From positions 14,964,501-15,028,500 of the forward strand of contig CM073886.1 of the NCBI GenBank assembly GCA_037176705.1: DNA of 64,000 nt, read 5' to 3'. Made by a program: the position numbers and the translations under genes. The DNA is from Molossus alvarezi (taxonomy: Eukaryota; Chordata; Mammalia; Chiroptera; Molossidae). The notes beneath the pieces were generated by a model. It was not told where the DNA came from. It did not search any database and saw nothing but the letters and a program-made list of their open reading frames with translations. This document shows, piece by piece, positions 37,601 to 51,400 of the stretch. The first letter of the stretch is position 1, and each line of letters starts with the position of its first letter.

Positions 37601-40600
37601 CAAAACAATAACTTAGGGCACCCTTGGGGCAGTCCTGGCGCCACCTGGCAGATACCCCATCTCTCCCTCCCACTGGACAAGCAGCAGGAGTGCCCCTCTG
37701 CCCAACAGCATAGAATATGCAGCACACAGCAGGCATGCCAGATTGTGCCGAATTAACAAAACCACGTCAATATCCAATGACAAAGGAAGAGTTTAATAAA
37801 CAACAGTAAATCATATGCTAGAAAACCATACAGTTGTTAAAGATGACTGCAAATCATTTTAGTGACATCGGGGAATGTTCATTATATAACTGCAATAATT
37901 ATATAATGAACCATTATATATTTAATAATTAGATAATAACCACTACATATTTAATAGTTATTTAATAACTATTCAAAGCTGGTTATTCAGTATGACTCTA
38001 AGTTGTATAAAAATTACATAAACAGCCCTGGCCAGTTTGGCTCAGCGGTTAGAGCATCGGCCTGCGGTCCTGAGAGACCCGGGTTCGGTTCCCGCTAAGG
38101 GCGTGTACCTCGGTTGCAGTTTGTCCCCGGCCCTGGTCGGTTGTGCGGGTGGCAGCCACTCGATGTGTCCCTTTCGCGTCGATGTTTCTCTCTCTCTCTC
38201 TGTTCCTCTCTCTCCCTCCCACTCTACCTGAGCAAAAAATGGAAAAATGTCCTCGGGTGAGGATAAAAAAAAAAAAAAATTACATAAACATATATAAAAC
38301 CTATAGAGAAAAATAACTGGTAAGATATACCAACTCATTATCTGTGACTGTAAGTGAGCTAGAGACTCAGTGTTTTTATTCTCCATATTTTCTAAGAATT
38401 CTTTTCAACGAATATGTATCACTTTTAAAATCATAAAAAAATCTAAACTATTTTTGAATATAATGTTAAAAAATTAAAAAACATAAAAGGATATACATTG
38501 ATATCTCCCTCACAACCTTGTTCCCTCACCATCACAACCAGTGTTATCCACTCCTTGTATACCTTCTAGAATTGTAAATGCATGAAAAAACGGATCTGGG
38601 CAGACATTCTCCCTCCCGTTTTCACACAGGAGGTGGTCATTCTGGATCTTCCTTATCGCATTCAATAGAGCCTGGAGACCTTCCCTGATCAGTGCTAATG
38701 AGATGCACCATCCGCAGTCTTGGTACTGTGTAGACACCCGAGGCCAATCATTCTCGCTGTGGGTACATCTCTGCACTGCAGGATGCTGAGCAGCACCCAT
38801 GGCCTCCATCCACTGGATGCCAATAGCACTCCTTCCCAACTCTCCCCAAGCTGTGACACCAAAACTGTGTCCACACATAGCCAAAAGGCCCCAGGGAGAA
38901 CTGACCCACCTAGGAAGCCCTGACCTACAGTAGCATCTGGCCCTCAGTAAGAGCTCAAAAACAAAGAGCCTGGAAGACCCAAGTTTAATCTTTCAGAGCA
39001 TCCTCTATCCTTCATCATGTGCTGTCCCATGGCTCTACCCCTTAAAGAGTTTGTTTGTTTGTTTATTTATTTATTTATTTATTTATTTATTTTAAGATAG
39101 CCCTGGCCAGTTTGGCTCCACGGTTAGAGCGTTGGCCTGTGGTCCAGAGAGACCCGGATTCGGTTCCCGCTAAGGGCGTGTACCTCGGTTGCAGTTTGTC
39201 CCTGGCCCTGGTTGGTCGTGCGGGTCTCAGCCACTCGATGTGTCCCTTTCACTTCGATGTTTCTCTCTCTCTCTCTCTCTCCCCCACTCTGTCTGAACAA
39301 AAAATGGAAAAATGTCCTCGGGTGAGGATAAAAAAAAGAGTAGGAGGGAGGGAGGGAGAGAGAAACGTCAATGTGATAGAGACACATCGGTTAGTTTCCT
39401 CCCACACAACCCCGATCAGTGTTGGGGATCGAACCTGCAACCCTTCAGTCTATAGGCTGATGATTTAATCACTGAGCCAAATGGCCAGGGCTTAAAGAGT
39501 TTTTTAAAAGTTGTCATGCTCAGCCCTGGCTGGTTTGGCTCAGCAGTTAGAGTGCTGGCCCGTGGATCAATGTGTCGCAGGTTCAATCCCAGTCAAGGGC
39601 ACGTACCTCGGTTGCGGTTCGTCCCAGCCCTGATAGGAGTCATGCAAGAGGCAACCAGTTGATGTGTCTCTCTCGCATCAATGTTTTCCTCCCTTCCTCT
39701 CTCCCTCCCTCCCACTCTATCTGAACTAAAATGAAAAAAATATCCTCGGGTGAGGATTTAAAAAAAAAAAAAAGCTGTCATGCTCAGAACACAGAGTTGC
39801 TGTCTTTAGAACTACTCTCTCCTCTGCAGGCTCTGGCACTGTCGTTCTGTCATTCTAGGAAGGCAGCCCCTTGCAGCCTACCAATCCAGGTCACTGACCC
39901 TATGACCCTCTGTCAACTCGAGGGAAATGTGCCAGCAGACAACATGTCTGGCTGGCCCCGGGCAGGAAGAATCCAAGGAAAAGCTTTAACCACAAAATAT
40001 GTTGCCACCTGGAACCGCTCCCCAAACTCTGAAACCCCAGATTCTATTGCCACCTCTCAGTCTTCCACCTGTCTCATGACTACCTGACAGCTCCCCAGAC
40101 TTCTCCCCACTCTTGGCCATCAATGCTCCCACCTTCTTTTCCTTCACTGCCCAGCTGCCCTGATGCTGACCCTTCTCCACTCTTCAGAATTCTGCTCTTG
40201 TGAGCAGAACCCCAGCCTCAGGGTCCTCTAGCCCTTAATTTACTCTGCACCCACCAAGGCTTTCAATCCTGCAGCCACTGCCAGATCTGTCCCAGGTCTG
40301 AGCACCAAGCAGGGTTGGCTCGTGCTGGCTGGGCCCCTGCCAGGAAACTGGCTCCATCTCCTCCCACACATGCTACCCTCTGGGCCTCTTCCCACAATCT
40401 TCAGAGTCCATAATGCTAAACAGCTGACCTGCAGCTGCCAGCAATGCCAGTATGCCAGAGCTGGAGGCAGCACCAAGGATCCTTGGCTTCAAAAGATGCA
40501 TGAAGCCTCATTAAATAATACAAACCTGCCTACCACACTTCTCACTGAATAGTTGTTCTAAGGCAGCAGTTCTCACCCTGTGGGTCACGACCCCTTTGAG

Positions 40601-43600
40601 GGTCGAATAACCCTTTCACAGGGGTCGCCTAAGACCATTGGAAAACATATGTTTCCAATGGTGATTCATAACAGCACCAAAATTACAGTTATGAAGTAGT
40701 GACAAAAATAATTTTATGGTTGGGGGTCACCACAACATGAGGAACTGTATTAAAGGGTCACAGCATTAGAAAGGTTGAGAACAATTGTTCTAAGGGAACA
40801 AGATCCAATCTCAAAGTATAAAGCAACAACCACCCAGACAGTATGAAGTGTAACAATAAAGTAGCATATTGGTTATCAAAGGAAAGGTACTGGTTAAAAG
40901 GCAAAAATGCAACTTCTTCCAAAGTAGGCTTAGCTATATAAAGGCCATGAAAGGCACTCTCTTGATTAATTTCACATGAAAAACTGTATTAGCTACCTTA
41001 GAGAAAAGAGAATTATGAATCAGAAATAAAAAATGGATTAAAAAAAAAAAAACAAGAAAAAATCAGGTTACCTTTTACAGGCCGACTTCTCAGTGAGCAG
41101 CTCTGGAGAAACATACTGGGCTGTTCCTACAAATGAGTTGGCCCTGGCTGATGAGAAGAGGAAAATGGTCATGCTGAGATACAAAGCACTTACAATTGTG
41201 GATGTTCATCTATCAGGACGTCATGGTTGACATGGGCATAAAATGGAGCTTTTTGCCAGCACAGCACTGGTCACTTGGAATCAGACTGTACAATCCTGAG
41301 AGTCTTACTTGTCCAGGGCCCACCCCCCACACCCCATTCTCCTCTCAGGGCTGGCTCAAAGGTCACCTGCTCAGTGATAATTGCCTTGACCACCAGGGCA
41401 GCTCTTCCTGACTCCCTCCCTACTTCATGTTCTCTTGGTGCCTTCTCACTGACACTAGTGTAGTACTCACCCAGCATTCTGTCAGCTGGAGTGTCTTGAG
41501 GAGCCTGTGGTGCCTAAAACAGCCTGGGACATGTAGCAGGCACACAATGAACATGTACACAATGCAGGAAAGGACTGGATCTCCTGCAGGCTGCATGCAG
41601 GGCAAGGATACCTTCTCCTTGCAACAAACTGCTCAGGGAGGTCAGGGGCTATAAAGGGAATGAGACTCATGCATCTTGGCTAGGGACCCTCCACAATATC
41701 CTGCTGCCTCTAGCACTGGACTGTGTGACACAAAGTTCAACTGCAGACCTGGGTTGGGTGACAGTGGGACCCTCTGGACCCACCCATCACCAGAGAGAGG
41801 AGGCACTGACACGCATTTTACCCCAGTGACCCTCAAGGACACCTTGGGGACCTCATCAATAACCAAACATCCCTGACAAAGAACCACGGGTACAATCTGC
41901 CTGCCCCACCACATTGCTCCTGAGGCATCCTCCATGGGATCTACTCTGGCACTGGGGACCACACAGCTGCTCTTGGCCTTTCCCCCATGACCCTCAGAGG
42001 ATGAAGGATCAGGAATTCCATCGTCAGAACCACCTACCACCTGAGATCAAATCGATTCTCTAAGGAGAGTGGCCGCACATTTCACTCACAGCAACCTGTC
42101 TCCCATTACCCTCCAGGCTGGCACTGTGTAACTAGCATAGACGTTTGCTGCCTACCTTCATGATGGAAGCAAATGTTTGATTTCACTGAAGGGTTAATGA
42201 AAATCAATAATTTCCTGCTCTCCAGTCTCAGGGCTGGCTGGCTTCTATCTGTGACACCAGGGTAAAAGCCCCAGAGAGAGCATTAGAAAACCATAGAGGT
42301 AATCTGGCCACCTCCCCCTGGAAGCTCAGAGACAAGCCAAAGGTCAAACTTCTCCAGCTATTGGAAAACCACGCCCAGAACCCACCACTGGTCAACACAG
42401 CCTCCTCTATGCCACTGAACCCCTACCTGCAGGACACATGGTCAGGGGAAAGGAAAAGGGTACTGGGCTGGGTTGTTGTCTCCAGCCTCAAAGTGGTTCA
42501 AAGAAAGCGATCAGCACACTGGGCTATGGACCATACTGGCCACCACAGATCTATAAGTCAGACTCTGAGGTGCCAGTGGGAAAGGTGGGACCTAAAGAAG
42601 TGTTCCTGAGGTTAGGAGCCACCCAAACTCTCTTCAAGCCAAAAGCACAGACTGCTAGTGTCTTACCCACAAACCCACACATGAAACACAGCAAACATTC
42701 ACAAAATACGGTCACCTCTTGGACAGAAGACAAGAAAATGGAATACTGAAACACATAAAAAGGAGTCTAGCCCTAGCCAGTGTGGCTCAGTTGGCTGGGC
42801 ATCATTCCATGCACTGAAAGGTTGCCAGTTCAATTCTAGGTCAGGGTACATGCCCAGGTTGTGGACTTGATCCCCAGTAGGGGACATGCAGGAGGTAGAC
42901 AATCAATACCCACCCCCTTCCCCTCTCTCTAAACACAATAAAAATATATTTTTTTAAATACAGAGTCTGCAAGTGAGGTTTATCCCAGAAATGCAAGGGT
43001 GATTCAACATACAGGAATCAATCAATGTCAAATACACTATATCATTAGAATAAAGGACAAAAATCACATCATCACCTCAACAGACACAGAAAAAGCATCT
43101 AACAAAAATTCAACGTTCTTTTTTTTTTTAATCCTCACCTGAGGACATTTTTCCATTTTTTGTTCAGATAGAGCGGGAGGAAGAGAGAAAGAGAGAAACA
43201 TCAATGTGAAAGGGACACATTGAGTGGCTGCCACCCGCACAACCCAATCAGGGTCGGGGATAAACTGCAACCAAAGTATGTGCCCTTAGCAGGAACCAAA
43301 CCCTGGTCTCTCCGGACTGCAGGCCGACACTCTAACCACTGAGCCAAACCGGCCAGGGCTCAACATTCTTTCATAATAAAAATACATAAAACAGAACAGA
43401 AGGGAACCACCTCAATCTGATAATGGCATCTATGAAAAAGCCAAAACTATGGCTGGTGTGGCTCAGTTGGTTGAGCATTGTCCCATGCATGAGAAGGAAG
43501 CCAATTCGATTTCCAGTTAGGGCATGGCTTGATACTCAGTAGGGGGTATGCAGGAGGCAGATAATTAATGTTTCTCTCTCATTGATGTTTCTCTCTCTCT

Positions 43601-45437
43601 CTCCCTTCCTCTCTCTGAAATCAATAAAAATATATTTTTAAAAAATGTTCAGAAAAAGAAAAAGCCAAAGCCAACCTTTTACTCAATAATGAAAGATTGA
43701 AAGCTCTTCCCCTAAGGTAAGGAACAAGACAAGGATGCTACTCTTGCCATGTCTATTCAACATTGTAGTGGAGGGTCTACCATGACAATTAGGCAAGAAA
43801 ATGAAATAAAAGGAATCCACATTAGAAATCGAGGTCGCCCTGGCCGGTTTGGCTCAGCGGTTGGAGCGTTGGCCTGCGGACCAGAGAGTCCCGGGTTCGG
43901 TTCCCGCTCGGGGCACGTACCAAAAAAAAAAAAAAACCAACATAAAAAAAAAAAAAACCCTAAGAAATCGAGGTACATGCCCTGTAATCACAGATGACAT
44001 GATCTTGTATATAAACATCATCTGTATTTCTTTTCTTTTTTTTTTTTAAATCCTCACCTGAGGACATGCTTAGGGAGAGAAAGAGAAACATTGATGTGAT
44101 AGAGAAACATCAATCGGTTGCCTTCCATACATGCCCCAACTGGGGATCAAACACGCAACCCAGGTTTGTGCCCTGACAGGAGATTGAATCGGCACAGGGT
44201 AACAACACTCAATCAACTGAGCCACTTTGGCTGGGCTCAACTGTATTTCTATACACTTGCAATGAACAATCTGAAAATAAAAGTAAGAAAATTCCATTTA
44301 TAATAGCCTCCAAAATACTTAGAAATAAATTTCATAAAAGTACAAAGCTTATACACTGAAAACTACACAAGATTTTAAAAATAAATTACAAAAGATCTAA
44401 ATAAATACAGACATCCATGTTGAAGGATCAGAACTTAATATCGTTAAGATGGCAATAGAGACAGTCCCTGATTTACAATGGTTTGAGTTACAGTGGTTTG
44501 ATTTATGATATTTTACTTCACAATGGCACAACACTGTACTTTAAATTTTGGTCTTTTCCCAGACAAGTCATATGTGGGACACTGGGCAGTGAGCCACAGC
44601 GCTCAGTCAGGCACACAATCACAAAGGTAAACAATCGATCCTCTACAGTGTACTGTGTTGCCAACATTTTTGGATATTATATTCTGAGCACATTTAAGGT
44701 ATGCTAGGCTAAGCTATGATGTTCACTAGGTTAGGTGTATTAAAGGTATTTCTGACTTCCGATATTTTCAACTTACAATGGGTTTATCAGAACATAACCA
44801 CATCACAACTTGAGGGGCATCTGCATTCCCAAACTGATCTTTACTTTCAACACAATCACAACCCAAATCCCAGCTGGCTTTCACTGAGCACAGTGTTTTC
44901 AAGGTTCATCCACATTGTAGCATTCATCAGAACTTCATTCCTTTTCATGGCTGAATAATATTCCATTGTATGAATAGACCACATTATATCCTTCATCAGT
45001 TAATGGACACTTGAGTTGTTTCCACTTTTTGACTATTAGGAATAAAGCTGCTATGAACATTCCTACACAACTTTTTATGTGAACATGTTTTCAATTCTCT
45101 TGGATATACACCTAGGTGTAGAATTGCTGAGTTATAAGGTACCTATGTTTAAACTTTGAGGAACTGCCAGACTGTTTCCCAAAGTGATTGCACCATCTGA
45201 CATTTCCACCTGCAGAGTATGAGGATTTCATTTCTCCACATTCTTGCTACTACTTACCTTTTTTTAAAAATTGTTTTTTTCGCCCTGGCCGGTTTGGCTC
45301 AGCGGTTAAAGCGTCAACCTACGGTCCTGAGAGACCCGGTTCGGTTCCCGCTAAGGGCGCGTACCTCGGTTGCAGTTTATCCCCGGCTCTGGTCAGTCGT
45401 GCGGGTGGCAGCCACTTGATGTGTTCCTTTCACATCG

Positions 45438-45476
<39 letters not shown>

Positions 45477-48400
45477 CCTCTCTCTCCCTCCCACTCTACC
45501 TGAACAAAAAATGGAAAAATGCCCTCGGGTGAGGATAAAAAAATAAATAAATAAATAAATAAAAATTGTTTTTTTCTTTATTGATTTTAAAGAGAAAGGA
45601 AGGAAGAGGGAGAGAGGTAGAAACATCAATGAGAGAGAACACCGAGAAGCCGCCTCCTGCATGCCCCTCACTGGGGATCAGGCCCACAACCTGGGCATGT
45701 GCCCTGACCGGGAATCGAACCGGCGACCTCTTGGTGTGTGGGTCAATGCTCAAACACTGAGCCACACCGGCCAGGCTATTTATCTTTTATCCTAGCCATC
45801 CTAGTGGGTATGAAGTGGTATCTCATAGAGGTTTTGATTTGCATTTCCCTCATGACATTGAATACCTTTCCATGTGTTTATTGGAAATTTGTTTATCTTC
45901 TTTGGAGAAATGTCTATTTAGACCCTTTGTACATTTTGTAATTTTTTTTTTCAAATATGAGTTCTTAATGTATTCTGGATATAAATCCCTTATCAGATAT
46001 ATGATTTAAAAATACTTTTATTTCCTATTCAGTGGGTTCTTTTTACTTTCTTAATAGTATCACGGCACAAAAGTTTTTAAACTTGATGTGGTCTAATTTA
46101 TCTTTTTTTTTTTCTGTTGTTTATGCCTTTGGTATTGTATCTAAGAAACCATTTCCTAACCCAAAGTCATGAAGATTTACTCCTATGCTTACTCCCAAGA
46201 GTGTTAATAGTTTTAGATCCTACATTCAGATCTCCAATCTATCCAAGTTAACCTCTGAGTTAACTTTTGTGTATGATGTGGGTGATGCAGGGGTAATAAT
46301 GTTTTTATTTTTATTTTTGTTAATCCTCACCCGAGGATATTTTTTCCACTGATTTTTAGAGAGAGTGCAAGGAAGGGAGGTGGAGTGGAGAGAGAGAGAG
46401 AGAGAGACATTGATATAAGAGACACACATCAATTGGTTGCTTCCTGCATGTGCCTCAACCAGGGTGAGGATTGAACCTGAAACCCAGGAATTATTCCTGG
46501 TCAGGAGTAATAACGTGTTTTATTACTTGGTCAACATTGGAGGATGATAGTGAACAACTTGGGCATCTGCACTCCCAAACTGATGTGATCTAATTTAAAA
46601 CTCATGGTTTTCAAAAGTAGCAAATAAAGGGGAAAGAACAAGCATTTATCCTGTTTTTCCTCCAAAATCAATACTACTAGTTAAGCAAATAGTTGCTATG
46701 GGGAAGTTTCTCTTTAAAGAAGAATTCCATCTCATGAATGAAAGAATTAGACTATAATCATTCTGTATTCTCTACTGAATTAATGGATCTAAGCCACGAT
46801 AGTTTCAAAGGACTGTTGACAACACAGAGGGAGAAATGAATGAATGTCAAATGCTTCCTAATAAAGAGGGCACCACCACCAGACTTTAGTGTGAGGACTG
46901 AATCTGAATTTGATCAAAGTGGCCAGCTCCAGCAGCCAATTTACAGGATGTACTGAGAGGAGGAGCATGTTACATGACTCCACAGAGATGCAATCAGGAA
47001 ACTTTGTAACACCAACGACCTAGTTTCTTCAACAAACTGCAAGGGAAAAGAATGGGGGGTGGGGGAGGCGCACGCCACAGATGAAAAGAAATATAAGAGC
47101 CCGGCCAGTGTGGCTCAGTGGTCGGCCAGTGTGGCTCAGTGGTCGACCATTGACCCATGAACCAAGAGGTCGCTAGTTCAATTCCTGGTCAGGGCACGTG
47201 CCCAGGTTGCGGGCCAAATCCCCAGTGGGGGGCATACAGGAGGTAGCCAATCGATGTTCTCTCTCATCAACGTTTCTATCTCTCTCTCCCTCTCCCTTAA
47301 AACCAATAAAGGAAAAAAAAATTTAAGAGACAAATTAGCTAAGCTCAAATGTAGGAACTTTCGCCATCCACAGAGGGGCCATATGGAGAGGGTGCAGCTG
47401 GAGTGATAGAATGATTTTGGCTCTGAAGCCTTCCTCCTCCATCCCCTCTCCAACTGTCTCCCACCCCACACCAGCAGACCCACCCCTCCTGTTTGGTGAG
47501 TGAAGCCTCCACACCTGGCTGTATACCAGAAACACCTACAGTTCAGGACACATGTTTTGAGACACAAACCCCAAGTCTCAACTTCCAGGGCCCCCAAGCA
47601 AACAGGGCAAAGGCCAGGGACACAGCCACAGACAAGGGGTTTACTCCACATGATTAAGCTGTCCTCAACAGAAACGTCTGTGGGACCCATGTGAAGGTCA
47701 GAAATCATAAGTCCTTTGTGCTGGAAGTTGCTCATCAATCCCACATGAACTCAATTGCCCCTGCTGTCTCCCACCCCTGCCCATTACAGATGTGAAGGCC
47801 ACTCCGACCCAACAGGTGGCAGTGAGAGAGAGATGCAGGACTCATCCTTTCTAGGAGCAGTCCACTGGGACAAAGGTCTGTGAACAGAGACAATCTGCCT
47901 CTTGCTAGGAGGAAGGTGAACATGCTTACTGCACAGCTAAAAAATCTGAGTTTCCTGTCCAGCCGGTGTGGCTCAGTGGGTGAGCATCAACCCATGCACC
48001 AAGAGGTTACCAATTCGATTCCCAGTCAGGACACATGTCCAGGTTCTGGGCCAAATTCCCAGAGAGTGGCATGCAGGAGGCGACCAATTGATGTTTTCTC
48101 TCGCTGATGTTTCTCTCTCTCTTTCCCTCTCTAAAAAAATCAATAAAGGAGAAAAAGAATCTGAGTTTCCACCAACACTTTCCTTCTGGAAGCTTTAAGG
48201 TGTCTTTTTGGGAAATCATCTCTGCACAAAAGTTTTTTTTTTTCTTAAAGCTAATGCAGAAATAAATTCTAAAGTACTTCAAACAGAAAATGAGAATTAA
48301 GTCACTAAAATGAAACAATCACAAAATTATATATGTTTCTTCCTTTTCCTCTAGAAATGAAAAAAAAAAAAAAAAAAGATCCAACTCATCTATAGATACA

Positions 48401-51400
48401 AGCAATTCTCCCTCGTTTACAATTAAGGACTTCTAGCCTCCTGCTTCCATAAAAAAAGAAAAGCAAGCTTATTTTACTATTTCACCAATGCATTTAAATT
48501 CTTATCATTTTTCAATTATAAGGGCAACAGGACTAGCCTGTGCCAAACAGCAGATTCTGAAGGAAATCTACATGAAGGGAGAAAGCACAAATCAGACCCT
48601 GAGATGGGTGGTTCCCAAGGCTGACTGGGGAGATGGCAGAAATCACAACCAGGTGATAAGCAGCCTAACAAGAACATTTAGGGATATAGCAATTCCTATT
48701 GGGTTCACTTCTGTCATGGACAATGCTATGGTTATGGGTTATACCATGTCCATAAAAACATGATTACTGGCCAATAAAATGTTACTATGCAATAGGCATG
48801 GGTCAAATAGATCAAGGTTTTGGGGCATCTCACAAGTGCCAGCAGGATTTCCTTGGCTTTGAGCATCTCCTGGTGGGAGGCCACCCATCCTCTGACACCC
48901 TCTGTGGGAAGGAGGTAAAGGGAGCTACAAAAGACAGGCGAGTGAGGCCAGGACTAAGACTTGCTGAGAAATAAGAGTATCTTCCATGTTTTATTTCAGC
49001 CTCAGAAGTGTGGTGGTTTAGAATTCTCAGAGAAGTTCCCAAATCCAAGATGCAGAGATTAAAGCATTAACTGAATCTTAACAGAAGCTTCACAAGAACC
49101 CTCTGTTTGAAAACATGGGGCTGGAAAAAAACCTAGAAAGGAAAGATAAGGTACTTTGCAGAAGGAAACCCATGGATGCCCAACCAGGCTCACCAGGTAC
49201 TTCCCAGCAGCACAGGTTTGTGTCTCTGCCCACACTTGGCTGGGATGAGTAAACTGCGGGCGTCAGCCCAGTGGTTGCCTAACATGCTGTTAATCCAGCC
49301 GCAATTCAAGCCCAAAACAGAGGAGGCCAGCCCAGGTGAGCTAGAGGGCTTTCTGGAAAGCCAAGTTCCTCCCCACCGCTATGCAGTGCTCATAGTTTTC
49401 CTTTTCCACAAGAGAGCAGCTATAACAAAGTGGATGCTTTAGTATAAATCTTTCTTTCTCCAACAAACCCTATATTCAACCAAACATATCCATTAGCCCA
49501 AGTGCTTTTCACCAAGGTCCTCCTCTCAAGGCAGAGATTCGTGCACTCTGTTGAGGTCCCTGCAACAGCCTCTTAGGTCAGGGTAACTCTGATAGTCACA
49601 ACTGTCCCAAGACCCAAAGTTCATTTTCATTAACTTGCACAGTGGCCCTCAGCCTCCCCCAAACCTCACCATAAACACTTTATCTTCTTTCTACACCAAC
49701 ACTTGACAACCATTTTCAGAAGTAAAATTGCCATTCTTTATAATTCCTGAGTTTGATTGATTTCCATCCAACAAACACCTGAAGGGCAGCAAGGAGCCTC
49801 TGTTGAGATGCCCTCTGGCTAGCTAAGACACCCAGGACACTTCTCTGGCCCAAGTTAGCAACTCCTCCTAGGGTGATAAAGCTGTCACAATACACAATCC
49901 AATGCTAGGACTCACCCTAGGGGAAAAGTGATTAGAAAAGTGTGCAATCAGAAACATGCCTTTGACCAGCAAGTAAAAATCAACCCCTGGTTCTATGAGT
50001 CTGTAGAACCTCACTATAATGGGGTGTGCCTGGGCCGCCACTGGCAGCTGCACACAGGAGGCAGGGATAAAGACAGAAAGCTGGTGGGCACTGGGATAGA
50101 GAGATAGTACCCTTCCACCCCCCAGTTACAAATTGTAGTGCCAACAGGAAGAGCTGAGAGCTGACCACATTGACCCCATGCCCTTGCATGGGAGACCAGG
50201 AACAAATGTGACACCACAGCACCTTCTAAGACTAGGAAGGGTGAGCTACAGGGCACTCAAGGGTGCTCAAGAGGACCTGTGCCAACATGCAGAGAGAGCC
50301 TGGTGACCCAGCACCCCCCACTCAAGGCAGAGCAGACCAACCACAGGTGGCCTAGGAAGCCTCTCCCTCCACCCGTTAGAATAGGCTTTCCATGTGAAAG
50401 CTCAAGCATCTATTTCACAACAAAGATAATACCAACATCTGTCACTACATGAACACAATGTAATTCACCGCATTGCTAAGAGGTTGTTCTTGATCTAAAC
50501 ACTAAGCAGGATCAGATGGAAATAAAACACTCACATACCTTGTTTACTCTCTGGGGATAATACTTTTGCTGTTCCAAAATCTGTGATCTGGATGTGCATA
50601 TCTTCATTTAACAAAATGTTTTCTGGTTTCAGGTCCCTGTGAAAGCAGATTTTTAATATTTGACATAAATATTTAAAACAGCAACATTATTTCATACTCT
50701 AAATTTTGCCAAAAACAAAGTGAACTGGTTAATATTTACAACCGTTGCAGACTAACAACTAAGAATATAAGTCTAAAGTTCACAATGAACAAATATCAAT
50801 TGCATACAATGAAGACAATCAAACTACATTACTTCATAACTGCATCTATTATTTTACTGAAGTATAATTTATCATTTTTTTATTTTAAAATAAAGTGCTT
50901 TTAAACTTATTGTTGCAATCACTTCACAATATATGTAAATCAAACCATCATGCTGTACAACTTAATTTATACAGTGATGTATGTCTATTTATAAAAAGCA
51001 ATATTAAAGCCCTGGCCGGGTAGCTCAGTTGGTTAGAGCACCATCTCAATATGGTTGCAGGTGCAATCCAGGTCAGGGCACATACAAGAAGCAACCAATG
51101 AATGCATAAATAAGTAGAGCAACAAATCTCTCTCTCCTTCTCTCCCTCTCCCTTCTTCTCCCTCTCCCTCCCTCCCTCTCACCCCCAAATAAAAATTTTA
51201 AAAATGCTCAATTTAAAAAAGAGCTTATTTGAATACTTTCAATTTGACTTTATCAGAAATTCATGGAAAAAAGGACCAGAAGAAGTACACACAAAAGCCA
51301 CAAGTGACTAAATAAAAGCAGCAGTCAAGATGGGTAAGAAAACCGTTAGCCTGGTAAAAAAAGACAGGAGGAATTTCATCTGGTAGTTGAAAATCTGTGA

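Larger units (their letters stand above)
39053..39491 (-). mobile_element. Ves SINE, type A, split by an opposite-strand SINE
   Basis: The minus copy keeps its T-rich tail side (39053-39095) and its GA tract, body and head (39338-39491). CTTAAAGAGTTT repeats at both outer ends. The copy at 39099-39337 interrupts it at AGATAG. Confidence 0.85.
34649..41071 (-). other. PDPK1: PDPK1 intron 7
   Basis: A 6.4-kb intron with SINEs in both orientations, an old L1M 3' end (37760-38480), an MER-like hAT fossil (38700-38925), a TTTA microsatellite, and a short hAT element with intact duplications (40564-40787). The pieces 35790-36620, 39775-40555 and 40800-41071 show nothing I recognise. Confidence 0.9.
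42960..44885 (+). mobile_element. L1 ORF2 reverse-transcriptase fragment with later insertions
   Basis: Recognisable ORF2 DNA includes TTTATCCCAGAAATGCAAGG, GGAACAAGACAAGGATGCTA and AATCCCAGCTGGCTTTCACT. It is interrupted by SINEs (43118-43358, 43449-43660, 43836-43964, 44036-44236) and by a DNA transposon (44462-44823). It carries many stops and is not functional. Confidence 0.75.
44886..46307 (-). mobile_element. L1 3' end in opposite orientation
   Basis: The plus strand shows the complement of an L1 ORF2 end and 3' region: GGCTGAATAATATTCCATTG, AATAAAGCTGCTATGAACAT, TTGATTTGCATTTCCCTCAT. It abuts the plus-oriented L1 at about 44885. Two SINEs (45282-45776) interrupt it. Confidence 0.75.
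41148..50538 (-). other. PDPK1: PDPK1 intron 6
   Basis: A 9.4-kb intron. L2-like sequence lies near 41330-41600, then SINEs, then an L1 ORF2 fragment (42960-44885) with a DNA transposon inside it, followed by an oppositely oriented L1 (44886-46307). The stretches 41600-42770, 46590-47095 and 48160-50538 show no gene and no repeat I can name; an 18-bp A-run lies at 48361-48377. Confidence 0.88.

Noticed and set aside
47178..47744. Minus-strand open frame of 188 codons
   Set aside because: Its last third is the reverse of a type B SINE and the rest resembles no protein I know.
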